From contig JAFRQD010000048.1 of the NCBI GenBank assembly GCA_017428785.1, forward strand, positions 1-56,357: DNA of 56,357 nucleotides, read 5' to 3'. Shown piece after piece: positions 8,447 through 16,584 of the stretch (its first letter is position 1; every line of letters begins with the position of its first letter). The stretch is from Bacteroidaceae bacterium. GTDB taxonomy: Bacteria > Bacteroidota > Bacteroidia > Bacteroidales > Bacteroidaceae. A model generated the notes under the pieces. It was given only the letters and a program-made list of their open reading frames with translations. It was not told where the DNA came from and searched no databases. The translations under genes were made by a program, and so were the position numbers.

Positions 8447-8576
8447 AAGCGTTCCTAGGCTTTCCTTTTTATTCTTTCGCCTATTTGTTTTCTTATCCAA
8501 TATTCATTATCTCCTGACTGCCGCACTAATGTCGTGGGCAGCGAAGGACATATTTTAATTCATCATTATACCCAAT

Positions 8577-10700
8577 ATGAAACACATTATTATATATATA
8601 GGTATCTGTCTTTGGGCAGTCAGCCTGCCTGTTTCGGCACAACATGTGCACGAACACAGCGATTGCCACGAGGACAGCATCAACCCGATGAAGGAGGCCA
8701 TCCTGAGCGAAGTGACCGTGCAGGGCGTGGCTGGCATACAGAGACTGAAGGATGCGGCATCTCCCTTCATGGTGGTCTCGCCCAAACAGTTGCACGCGTC
8801 GCTTGGCACGAACATCGTCGATGCAGTAGGCCATCTGCCTGGCCTTTCGCAGATAAGCACGGGAACAGGCATCTCGAAGCCCGTCATACGAGGTCTCGGC
8901 TACAACAGAGTGGTGGTTGTTGACCAGGGAATCCGTCAGGAAGGCCAGCAATGGGGCGACGAGCACGGCTTGGAGGTGGACGAGGAAGGCGTTCACTCAG
9001 TGGAGGTTCTAAAAGGCCCGGCATCGCTCATGTACGGCAGCGATGCCATTGCCGGCGTGATGATTCTGCATCCGGAACATCCTCTTGAGGAAGGCACGAT
9101 GCAGGTCAAGGTGGGCAGCCAGTACCAGACGAACAACGGCCTCTATGATTACCGCGTCGGCTTTGCAGGCAACATGAACGGCTGGCTCTGGAACTGGCAC
9201 TTCCTCGACAAGGCGGCGCATTGCTACAAGAATGATGCCGACGGCTACGTGCCCGGCTCTTTCTTCAAGGAACGCGATGTGCAGGGCATGCTCGGCATCA
9301 ACAGGTCGTGGGGACACAGCTGGCTCCGCTTCTCGAGAGTCAACTTCACGCCAGGCATCACAGAAGGCGAACTGGTTGGCTGCGATGTGGACGGCAAGAG
9401 CTACAGCATCGAGTCGCCCTATCAGAAAGTACTGCACACCAAGGCCGTCAGCGACAACGCCTGGTACATTGGCGACGGCACGCTGAAGGCCATCGTTGGC
9501 TATCAGCAGAACTATCGCCGCGAGTTTGAGGAGGAAGAGGAGCCCGAGCTGGCCATGCGCCTGCACACCGTCAACTACGACGTCAAGTACCTCCACACGC
9601 TTCCCCACGACTGGAAGATTGCGACAGGCATCGGCGGCATGTGGCAAAGGAACATCAATCAGGGCGAGGAATACCTCATTCCCGACCACCATCTCTTCGA
9701 CATCGGCTTCTTCGCTACGGCTGAATGGGAATGGAACAAGTGGCACTTCTCCGGCGGAGCGCGCATCGACAACCGACACCTCAACACGTCTGCATTGACA
9801 GAGGACGATGTGCTCCGCTTCGAAGCCTTGAGCAGGAACTTCACCGGCGTGACGGGAAGCCTGGGCGCTGTGTGGAATGTGACCGACCATCTCAACCTGC
9901 GACTGAATGCGGCCCGAGGCTTCAGGGCTCCAACGGTCAGCGAGCTGTCCGCGAACGGCGTGCATGAAGGCAGCATACAATACGAGTTGGGCAACGCCGG
10001 ACTCAAGGCGGAAAAGAGCATGCAGCTCGACCTGGGACTCGACTACACATCGCATTACGTGAACCTCCAGGCATCGCTGTTCACGAATTGGATTGACGAC
10101 TACATCTTTCTCGCCCGCCTTCCCTACGAGACCGACGGCTATCGCACCTATCAATACCGGCAGGGAGATGCTCGGCTGATGGGCGGAGAAGTCTCGCTTG
10201 ACATTCATCCCTTCAATCCGCTCCATTTCGAGAATGCCTTCAGCTATGTGCGAGGCGTACAACTTCACCAGCCCAAAGAGGCAAAGAACCTGCCCATGAT
10301 GCCTGCCCCGAAGTGGACAAGCGATGTGCGATACGAGTTCCCCAACTTCGCGAAGAACCGTGTGCAACGCTCTTTCCTGGCTTTCGGCATGGAGTACAAC
10401 CTGCGGCAAAGCCATTTCTATGCGGTCGATGACACCGAGACGGCTACGCCCAGCTATGCACTCTTCAACCTGTCTGCAGGCATGGACCTGCATTTCTTCG
10501 GTCACAACTGCATCGAGCTCACCTTTTCCTGCCAGAACCTCTTCGACAAAGTCTATCAGCCGCACCTCTCCCGACTGAAATATGTTGACACGAACAGCCC
10601 CTCGGGAAGGCAAGGCATCTCTGCCATGGGAAGGAACTTCTGCCTCAAAGTCAGCATCCCCATCGACATACATTTGAAAGTCTATAATGATGTCCAGTAA
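8577..10700 (+). CDS. TonB-dependent outer-membrane receptor, ZnuD-like (zinc or other metal)
   Basis: 707 residues with signal peptide ending PVSAQ. A plug domain (SEVTVQGVAGIQRLKDAASP, LPGLSQISTGTGISKPVIRG, VEVLKGPASLMYGSDAIAGV) is followed by a 22-strand-type barrel. Two features point to metal rather than siderophore or glycan: a mature N-terminus rich in His/acid (HVHEHSDCHED), and an acidic barrel loop FEEEEEPELAMRLHT preceding VNYDVKYLHTLP, the arrangement I know from ZnuD-type zinc receptors. There is no SusD partner and no N-terminal CarboxypepD_reg domain, which argues against a SusC transporter. Probably energised by TonB-ExbBD encoded elsewhere and working with the small protein at 8072. 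Zinc is inferred. Confidence 0.85.
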   Translation: MKHIIIYIGICLWAVSLPVSAQHVHEHSDCHEDSINPMKEAILSEVTVQGVAGIQRLKDAASPFMVVSPKQLHASLGTNIVDAVGHLPGLSQISTGTGISKPVIRGLGYNRVVVVDQGIRQEGQQWGDEHGLEVDEEGVHSVEVLKGPASLMYGSDAIAGVMILHPEHPLEEGTMQVKVGSQYQTNNGLYDYRVGFAGNMNGWLWNWHFLDKAAHCYKNDADGYVPGSFFKERDVQGMLGINRSWGHSWLRFSRVNFTPGITEGELVGCDVDGKSYSIESPYQKVLHTKAVSDNAWYIGDGTLKAIVGYQQNYRREFEEEEEPELAMRLHTVNYDVKYLHTLPHDWKIATGIGGMWQRNINQGEEYLIPDHHLFDIGFFATAEWEWNKWHFSGGARIDNRHLNTSALTEDDVLRFEALSRNFTGVTGSLGAVWNVTDHLNLRLNAARGFRAPTVSELSANGVHEGSIQYELGNAGLKAEKSMQLDLGLDYTSHYVNLQASLFTNWIDDYIFLARLPYETDGYRTYQYRQGDARLMGGEVSLDIHPFNPLHFENAFSYVRGVQLHQPKEAKNLPMMPAPKWTSDVRYEFPNFAKNRVQRSFLAFGMEYNLRQSHFYAVDDTETATPSYALFNLSAGMDLHFFGHNCIELTFSCQNLFDKVYQPHLSRLKYVDTNSPSGRQGISAMGRNFCLKVSIPIDIHLKVYNDVQ

Positions 10701-10738
10701 TTTCTGCTGGCATTCCTACCCCACCCCTCGCTTCGCTC

Positions 10739-10769
10739 CTCCCCTCCCCTTCAAGGAATGGGAGGGGAG
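10739..10769. repeat. CTCCCCTCCC/GGGAGGGGAG palindrome
   Basis: 10-bp perfect stem (10739-10748 / 10760-10769) just after the TonB receptor. The flank CCCCACCCCTCGCTTCGCTC recurs inverted at about 41820-41840 beside a similar palindrome, so this is a dispersed element rather than a local terminator. Confidence 0.75.
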
Positions 10770-10937
10770 TTGGGGCGCAGTGCTCTCCGCCCCTCTTTGA
10801 TAAGTGCTCTCCGCCCCGTGATGAGGCAAGTGGACGAAGGCCGAGGTGGGGTATGTTTTACTGAAGGGACTCCAATAAAAAAACTTTACAAAAATTGTCC
10901 CGAAAAACGGGGCAAACGGCATCGACGCGTGTGGGGA

Positions 10938-11006
10938 ATTCAAACGCCGCACGCGGAGATGGCCAACGCCGCACGCGAAGTTGGCAATTTCCCCACGCGG
11001 CGTTCA
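10938..11006. repeat. 22-bp GC-rich array (degenerate member)
   Basis: Located in the 678-bp non-coding gap 10701-11378. Two clear units start AACGCCGCACGCG (22 bp apart), followed by decayed units CCCCACGCGGCGTT and CCCACAGGCGG. Same consensus as the arrays at 16452, 23499, 31429 and 46510. The remainder of the gap (11007-11300) is AT-rich with no supported gene. Confidence 0.8.
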
Positions 11007-11300
11007 CTATTCCCACAGGCGGAAATTCGCAGAAAAGTACGCTGAATTTAACAGAACGGCGCAAGGGGATTGCACTTTCTTTGCCCGGCGCTGGAAATTT
11101 CGTCTTCGCAAACCGCCTGTTTTAGGGCAAAACGCGATTTAAGCCCTTATTTTGCATTCAGGGTAGCAAAGTGCCACCCGACCAAAAACAAGCCGTCAGA
11201 AAGAGTCTGCCTGCGAAAAATCTTTACAAAAACCCTTATGGCCGACTGCTTTTAAATGCGCGAAGCAGGCCGAATTTACCGGACCGCAATAAAAAAGTTT

Positions 11301-11328
11301 ATGGTTCATGGTTCATAATTCATAGTTA
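11301..11328. repeat. Heptanucleotide tract upstream of kbl promoter
   Basis: Four 7-mers: ATGGTTC, ATGGTTC, ATAATTC, ATAGTTA. It ends 5 bp before the TATCTTTG box and therefore covers the -33 region. Confidence 0.85.
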
Positions 11329-11333
11329 TTTTG

Positions 11334-11341
11334 TATCTTTG
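11334..11341 (+). promoter_or_regulatory. -7 box TATCTTTG for kbl
   Basis: TATCTTTG lies 37 bp upstream of ATG 11379. Its -33 position falls in the 7-bp repeat tract. Confidence 0.75.
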
Positions 11342-11378
11342 CATTCGAATCACATATAACCCCATAAACTAACATACT

Positions 11379-12566
11379 ATGTACGGAAAGATGAAACAGC
11401 ATCTCAGCCAGACGCTCGCTGAGATTCGCGAAGCAGGCCTTTACAAGGAAGAGCGTCTCATCGAAAGCCCACAGCGGGCAGCCATTCAGGTGAAGGGAAA
11501 GGAAGTGCTCAACTTCTGCGCCAACAACTATCTCGGACTCTCCGACCACCCGCGCCTCATCAAAGGCGCTACCGACATGATGCAGGAGAGGGGCTTCGGC
11601 ATGTCGAGCGTCCGCTTCATCTGCGGCACACAGGACATCCACAAGCAGCTCGAGGCTGCCATCAGCGACTATTTCAAGACTGAAGACACCATCCTCTATG
11701 CCGCTTGCTTCGATGCCAACGGCGGTGTCTTTGAGCCTCTCTTCACGGAAGAGGACGCCATCATCAGCGACGCACTCAACCACGCCAGCATCATCGACGG
11801 CGTGCGCCTCTGCAAGGCAAAGCGCTATCGCTACGCCAACGCCAACATGGAGGAACTGGAGAAGTGCTTGCAAGAAGCACAGGCTCAGCGCTTCCGCATC
11901 ATCGTGACCGACGGCGTCTTCTCGATGGACGGCAATGTCGCTCCGATGGACAAGATTTGCGACCTCGCCGAGAAATACGACGCACTGGTGATGGTGGACG
12001 AGAGTCACTCGGCAGGTGTGGTCGGCAAGACAGGCCACGGCGTCAGCGAACTGACCGACACCTACGGACGCGTCGATATCTATACGGGAACCTTGGGCAA
12101 AGCCTTCGGTGGCGCACTGGGCGGCTTCACCACAGGTCGCAAGGAGATCATCGACCTGCTGCGTCAGCGCTCGCGTCCCTACCTGTTCTCCAACTCGTTG
12201 GCTCCCTGCATCATCGGCGCCTCGCTCGAGGTCTTCAAGATGCTCAAGGAGTCGAACGAACTGCACGACCGCCTCGTGGAGAACGTCAACTACTTCCGCG
12301 ACAAGATGATGGCAGCAGGCTTCGACATCAAGCCCACACAGAGCGCCATCTGCGCCGTGATGCTCTACGACGCCAAGCTCTCGCAGGTCTTCGCTGCCAA
12401 GATGCAGGAGGAAGGCATCTACGTCACCGGTTTCTACTATCCCGTCGTGCCGAAGGGCGAGGCCCGCATCCGCGTACAGCTCTCCGCCGGCCACAAGCGC
12501 GAACACCTCGACAAGTGCATCGCCGCCTTCATCAAGGTCGGCAAAGAGCTCGGCGTGCTGAAGTGA
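11379..12566 (+). CDS. kbl: Glycine C-acetyltransferase (2-amino-3-ketobutyrate CoA ligase)
   Basis: PLP enzyme of the alpha-oxoamine synthase family that cleaves 2-amino-3-ketobutyrate with CoA to glycine and acetyl-CoA, the step after Tdh. 395 residues, normal length. Seen: NFCANNYLGLSDHPRLI, FGMSSVRFICGTQDIHKQLE, DGVFSMDGNVAPM, VMVDESHSAGVVG, and the PLP lysine in TGTLGKAFGGALGG (Lys241). These match Kbl more closely than BioF, HemA or serine palmitoyltransferase. The context with tdh and gcv supports threonine-to-glycine catabolism. Its 3' end runs into a 44-bp repeat array. Confidence 0.95.
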   Translation: MYGKMKQHLSQTLAEIREAGLYKEERLIESPQRAAIQVKGKEVLNFCANNYLGLSDHPRLIKGATDMMQERGFGMSSVRFICGTQDIHKQLEAAISDYFKTEDTILYAACFDANGGVFEPLFTEEDAIISDALNHASIIDGVRLCKAKRYRYANANMEELEKCLQEAQAQRFRIIVTDGVFSMDGNVAPMDKICDLAEKYDALVMVDESHSAGVVGKTGHGVSELTDTYGRVDIYTGTLGKAFGGALGGFTTGRKEIIDLLRQRSRPYLFSNSLAPCIIGASLEVFKMLKESNELHDRLVENVNYFRDKMMAAGFDIKPTQSAICAVMLYDAKLSQVFAAKMQEEGIYVTGFYYPVVPKGEARIRVQLSAGHKREHLDKCIAAFIKVGKELGVLK

Positions 12567-12576
12567 CAGCATCGAC

Positions 12577-12697
12577 ACGCCAAGGTCTTCCTTGCGGCGT
12601 GCTGAAATAAGAACAGCAGCACGCCAAGGTTTTCCTTGCGGCGTACTGAAATAAGAACAGCAGCACGCCAAGGTTTTCCTTGCGGCGTACTGAAATA
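12577..12697. repeat. 44-bp tandem array, three units, 3' of kbl
   Basis: Units start at 12577, 12621 and 12665, exactly 44 bp apart and nearly identical. Each contains a hairpin ACGCCAAGG-TTTT-CCTTgcGGCGT. The junction between units can pair differently: GGCGTGCTG of one with CAGCACGCC of the next. The two folds are mutually exclusive. It begins 10 bp after the kbl stop, so it is probably transcribed in the 3' UTR. Confidence 0.9.
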
Positions 12698-12716
12698 GAC
12701 ATATAGCAACAAAAAA

Positions 12717-12748
12717 AGAGGAGCCCTCCGCAATGGAAGGGCTCCTCT
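12717..12748. terminator. Bidirectional terminator between kbl and the peptide gene
   Basis: Stem AGAGGAGCCCTCC / GGAAGGGCTCCTCT with a short loop, flanked by A7 on the left. Read on the minus strand it ends in T7, a strong terminator for the operon 16181-12773; it may also stop kbl transcripts. Confidence 0.85.
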
Positions 12749-12772
12749 TCGTTTATAGTGTGGCTTTTGCCT

Positions 12773-12931
12773 TTACCACTCCTCGTCCCAGATAGACTTC
12801 TTCTCCTTTGTCAGGATATCATTGGGATCTTCGATGATTACAGTGTCGTCAACAGGCAACGACGCTGCCACCATTTGGCAAGTGCCAAGCGCAACTACTA
12901 AGCAGGCTGGCTGATAATACATCTTCTTCAT
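12773..12931 (-). CDS. 52-residue secreted peptide, unknown function
   Basis: A short frame: ATG at 12931, TAA at 12773-12775. It encodes MKKMYYQPACLVVALGTCQM, then VAASLPVDD, and ends KSIWDEEW. The N-terminus is signal-like or hydrophobic; the rest is acidic. Only one base separates it from the stop of the large secreted protein upstream (TAA-T-ATG), so it should be translationally coupled, and a terminator follows directly. I recall many short Bacteroidales proteins of this 'YxQP...VV......M.AASLP' type with acidic ends, none with a known role. No other function can be read from the sequence. Confidence 0.7.
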   Translation of the reverse strand: MKKMYYQPACLVVALGTCQMVAASLPVDDTVIIEDPNDILTKEKKSIWDEEW

Positions 12932-12932
12932 A

Positions 12933-15900
12933 TTACTTGAGAACCTTTTTACCGTTAATAATATTGACGCCCTTCTGCTGCTTGCTCATGCGCTGACCGG
13001 CAAGGTTGAAGATGGGGCCATTGACCATTGAAGATTGACCATTGACCATTTCGATAGCAGTTGCATCATCCTCGTCGAAGCCATAGAAAGCCTTGGCGCC
13101 AGCATCTCCGCCGACACCGATAACGAGGTAGCCCTTGCCGGCAGGAACTGCAATCTCTTCGCCTACACGATAGAAGCCTACGCCTTGGGACTTGTTGGCA
13201 AGAGCATAGATGTTACCTGCAGCACCAGTGACTGTACCGTCGGAAGGAAGCAGGTCGTTTTCAGCGCCAAGCTCAACAGCACCTGTAGCAGGAGAGAAAG
13301 TATAAGTGCCTGTGTTCTTCAGGACAACAGCCTCGCCTTCAGGAATAGCTGTGACGGGCTCCAGATGTACAGAGTTATCGTTTGCCTGGCAAGCATAAGC
13401 CTCAACGCCATCTGGAATAGTCTCAATGTTGTAAGGAGCAACGAAGGTAGTGTAGTTGGCATCGCCAACTTCAACGCCAGCAAGGCCAATATATTCCAAG
13501 CGGAAGTTATCGAAGATGACAACATGGCTACCTGTTATGCTGGGAGATTCCACTCCAAGCGTCAGTTCGCCATTGCTGCCGACTGTGCAGATGACGCTGT
13601 TCCAATAACAGCCTACCTGGAAATACTCTGGGTTATCAAATGTGTTGCCAGGAAGGCCTGATGTCCATGGCAATACAGATTCCGAAGAGCGCTCAACGAG
13701 TGCAACCTTTTGTCCGTTTGCCACGAGACAAGCCTTGTTGGCATCACTGCCACCATTATTGTAGCCCTGCACCTTAACACGGTATTTGCCAGGAGTCAGG
13801 CCTGTCACGGTCTGTGTCCACGAGAAGGAATCGTCACCATTGCCAAATTCATTCCATGTATATCCATAGACATCACAAACAAAGTCTGCATGGCTTTCAC
13901 CACGACCCATGATAATCTTTCTGCTATTGTTATCTGAAGCATTATAGCAATAGTTGGCACGGTTGCAGGTCCAGTCCAGTTCCTCAGAACTTTGATTAGT
14001 TCCTTCCTTACGTTCACGCTGGTTGAAGCCAGGCATCTTAATCTTATAGGTCAAATCCACGGGGTTTGACTCTGAGGCAGTTGCCATTGCAGCAGCAGCC
14101 ATTTCGTCGCGCTGAGCCTCAGTAACAAAGATCCACTGGTTATAGGGATTATCAGCACCTGACTGGTGTACATCTACTCGAGCATAGGTCGTCGATAATG
14201 TAAAGCCCACAAGGTCTTTGGTTCCACAGCCATTGCCTGTGTTGTTACCTGTATTATCACCATTATTGGACCACGTGTAAATACCTTGCTCTGCATTCTG
14301 TTTCCAGAATTTCCATGCATTGCCTCCCGTATCACAGTAACCATTGTTGCCCAAGAGTCCGCCATCATTCCAGTTACCATTGAAGAGCCAAGTCTTAACT
14401 TTATTATATTGTCCACTTCCATAGTTATCCTCCGGAGTGGTAATCTTGATACCAGGGAAGCCTACTGCAGCATGTGCACCCCAGTCATCGCCGCCGCAGA
14501 ACCAGCGGCCTGTGCCTACGTTATATACATAGAAGCCATCAGCATGGTCAGTGACAACAGCTCCTCGATTATTGTCATCCGTTCCAACAACAGACTCACT
14601 AATCATTGTGAAGACGGTGGGCTGAGGACTTGTTTCAGCATAATGCTGCTTCACACTAATGATAACAGCATTCAGTTGACTTGCCACATCAGTCGAGGTT
14701 CCATTTACAAGATAATCCTCTTGTGCACTTACATTAACGCCTTTTGCTTTGGCATATTCTACGGAGGGACGGAGCACGCTCACATCGGCAGCCTGTGCTG
14801 CGTTGAGTGCGGTGATGAGTGTACTTGAAGCCGCAGAAATCTCGTCAATGTCTGTTGACCCTGTTGTTGCCCTTGCGGCAGTCAGAGCTGCGTCGAGAGC
14901 TGCCTGCAGGGCATCGGTGGTCTGGCCATTGAATGCTTCGGCAGCAGCGATGTTATTGTTGAGGGTTTCAAGATACGGACCGAGGTCAACCACAGGACCA
15001 AGGTAGGTAAGCTTAAAGTTATCAAGTATCACCCAATCGTATGCAGCAGAGCCAGTCTTTTTGACACCAATTGTCAAGATACCATCAGTTACTATTACTT
15101 GGATGGGGTCATTGACGTATGCCTTCTCGATGTTCATAGCACGCTGAGCTGTCTGCATGTCGTTAGGGAAATAATAACGTTCTAGACGTGTAAAATTCCA
15201 ACAATCTGGGCCAGTCTTTGCCGAAGTATGTGTCTCATCAATGATAGAACGCAGGTCTGCCTCCGTTGCATTTGCAAAATACTTTGCCCTGATGACTTCT
15301 GTTCCGGCATCGTGGCGAGCCTCTATACATGTCTCGTTTGTACAGCCGCGGTCGTTAAAGTCAGTATTGTCACCAGCCATTCCGTCGCGGTAGTAGCCTT
15401 GTAACTGAAGCTCATACTTACCATTTGGGACATCATTTATCACTTGGCTGATTTGAACATTGTTGCCAGAGTTCCAGCTTTCCATAATCATGCTGCCACG
15501 ACCCCAGTCGCCGTTAGCATCGCCGCCACGAGCCCAGCTTCCGGTGCGCGTCCAACTGCTGTAACGGCTGTCGTTGTTGGCGAAGTCAGAACTCTTCACG
15601 AGCCATGATGCATCCATAGGACTTGACTCTGTTGCTGCTGCCATCTTTTCAAGGCGCTCCGCCTTTGTTACAATCTGCCAAGTATTATTCTTTGTGCCTT
15701 CGTTTGCCTGGTTCTCCAGATAGTAGTTACTTTCTGTCTCTTCAGTGAAAAGGTTCTTTGCCTTGTAGGTGCGCACATAATTCCTTGCACCTAAGACTGT
15801 GCCGGAGCAAGATATTGTTACAGCATTGGACACATTGCCAACGGTAACGCTCTCAAATACCCAGACGTCATTGTCGTTGGCATCGAGATACAAGTTCTCA

Positions 15901-16181
15901 TGATTGATAGAGCTACGACCGAACTTCGCATTAATCTTATAGCCTGCTCCATCGGCATTCAACTGGAAGTCAATGCCGCGAGTACCCAGCTGGCCGCGAG
16001 TGTGCCAATCGCTAGTTGTGCGGTCGTTGTTCTGAAGCCAAAGACCTGACTCCACATTGTAAAGATAGTAGTCATTGCCCGAAACGATGTCGCTGACGGC
16101 GACACCTGTGTAAGGGCTTGTTTGTGCCCATGCGCCTAAGGTCAGCACGGACAGCATAAGAAATAGTATTCCTTTTTTCAT
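12933..16181 (-). CDS. Large secreted cell-surface protein with two carbohydrate-binding-like modules
   Basis: 1082 residues, signal peptide MKKGILFLMLSVLTLGAWAQ. Two large similar halves each hold a 'GNDYYLYNV..G.W' opening and a galactose-binding-like segment with the motif WVILDNFKLTYLG (first) or VVIFDNFRLEYIG (second), typical of CBM-like folds in Prevotella surface proteins. Between them is an Ala-rich helical stretch like FIVAR/hyaluronate-binding repeats (TTDALQAALDAALTAARATT). The C-terminus IFNLAGQRMSKQQKGVNII with NGKKVLK is a Prevotella-type tail. No catalytic motif was recognised; adhesion or glycan binding is inferred. A 7-bp repeat tract (13016-13050) forms part of the coding sequence just before the tail. 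Followed without gap by the 52-residue peptide. Confidence 0.85.
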   Translation of the reverse strand: MKKGILFLMLSVLTLGAWAQTSPYTGVAVSDIVSGNDYYLYNVESGLWLQNNDRTTSDWHTRGQLGTRGIDFQLNADGAGYKINAKFGRSSINHENLYLDANDNDVWVFESVTVGNVSNAVTISCSGTVLGARNYVRTYKAKNLFTEETESNYYLENQANEGTKNNTWQIVTKAERLEKMAAATESSPMDASWLVKSSDFANNDSRYSSWTRTGSWARGGDANGDWGRGSMIMESWNSGNNVQISQVINDVPNGKYELQLQGYYRDGMAGDNTDFNDRGCTNETCIEARHDAGTEVIRAKYFANATEADLRSIIDETHTSAKTGPDCWNFTRLERYYFPNDMQTAQRAMNIEKAYVNDPIQVIVTDGILTIGVKKTGSAAYDWVILDNFKLTYLGPVVDLGPYLETLNNNIAAAEAFNGQTTDALQAALDAALTAARATTGSTDIDEISAASSTLITALNAAQAADVSVLRPSVEYAKAKGVNVSAQEDYLVNGTSTDVASQLNAVIISVKQHYAETSPQPTVFTMISESVVGTDDNNRGAVVTDHADGFYVYNVGTGRWFCGGDDWGAHAAVGFPGIKITTPEDNYGSGQYNKVKTWLFNGNWNDGGLLGNNGYCDTGGNAWKFWKQNAEQGIYTWSNNGDNTGNNTGNGCGTKDLVGFTLSTTYARVDVHQSGADNPYNQWIFVTEAQRDEMAAAAMATASESNPVDLTYKIKMPGFNQRERKEGTNQSSEELDWTCNRANYCYNASDNNSRKIIMGRGESHADFVCDVYGYTWNEFGNGDDSFSWTQTVTGLTPGKYRVKVQGYNNGGSDANKACLVANGQKVALVERSSESVLPWTSGLPGNTFDNPEYFQVGCYWNSVICTVGSNGELTLGVESPSITGSHVVIFDNFRLEYIGLAGVEVGDANYTTFVAPYNIETIPDGVEAYACQANDNSVHLEPVTAIPEGEAVVLKNTGTYTFSPATGAVELGAENDLLPSDGTVTGAAGNIYALANKSQGVGFYRVGEEIAVPAGKGYLVIGVGGDAGAKAFYGFDEDDATAIEMVNGQSSMVNGPIFNLAGQRMSKQQKGVNIINGKKVLK
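13016..13050. repeat. Heptanucleotide tract in the large secreted protein
   Basis: Five 7-mers (GGCCATT, GACCATT, GAAGATT, GACCATT, GACCATT) encode MVNGQSSMVNG on the minus strand, directly before the C-terminal tail. Confidence 0.85.
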
Positions 16182-16249
16182 AAAATAAATATTAGGGTTA
16201 ATAAAATCTTTTTACCTAGCTAATCTGCACACATGCGAGAAATTTGGTA

Positions 16250-16257
16250 CAAAGTTA
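16250..16257 (-). promoter_or_regulatory. -7 box TAACTTTG for the large secreted protein operon
   Basis: Minus-strand TAACTTTG, 68 bp before the ATG, implying a leader of about 60 nt. Confidence 0.65.
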
Positions 16258-16451
16258 AACACTTCTTCACAAATAATGGTTTGCTGCGTGTTAATAATTG
16301 TTAATCCTGCTAAAATTCACACAGAAGTGTGCAAAAAAAGTAATATCCGCAGGCTTTATGACATCTTTTTTGTTCAAGAAAATGTAAAAATCCAAAGAAA
16401 GCGTATCACTTGCGGCGGAGGTTGATTTTCTACCCTGTCAGGGGGCATGAA

Positions 16452-16537
16452 AAACGCCGGCTGCGGGGATGGCAAACGCCGCGTGCGGCGATGGGCATTT
16501 CCGCGTGCGGCGATGGCAAACGCCGCAGGCGGCGTTT
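16452..16537. repeat. 22-bp GC-rich array 3' of recQ
   Basis: Units start at 16452, 16474, 16496 and 16518 (exact 22-bp period). The last is the palindrome CGCCGCAGGCGGCG, 47 bp from the recQ stop. It lies in the 403-bp gap 16182-16584; the rest of that gap is the promoter and leader of the minus-strand large protein plus AT-rich sequence. Confidence 0.9.
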
Positions 16538-16584
16538 GTAGGCGTCGCCAGCGATGTTGTATGTTTCTGTATGTCAAGTGGTTG

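Noticed and set aside
8577-10700. SusC-type glycan transporter
   Set aside because: No SusD neighbour and no N-terminal CarboxypepD_reg extension; the His/Glu-rich regions fit a metal receptor better.
10758-11125. Short plus-strand frames between the TonB receptor and kbl
   Set aside because: They cover the repeat-rich gap and translate the 22-bp array; no conserved features.
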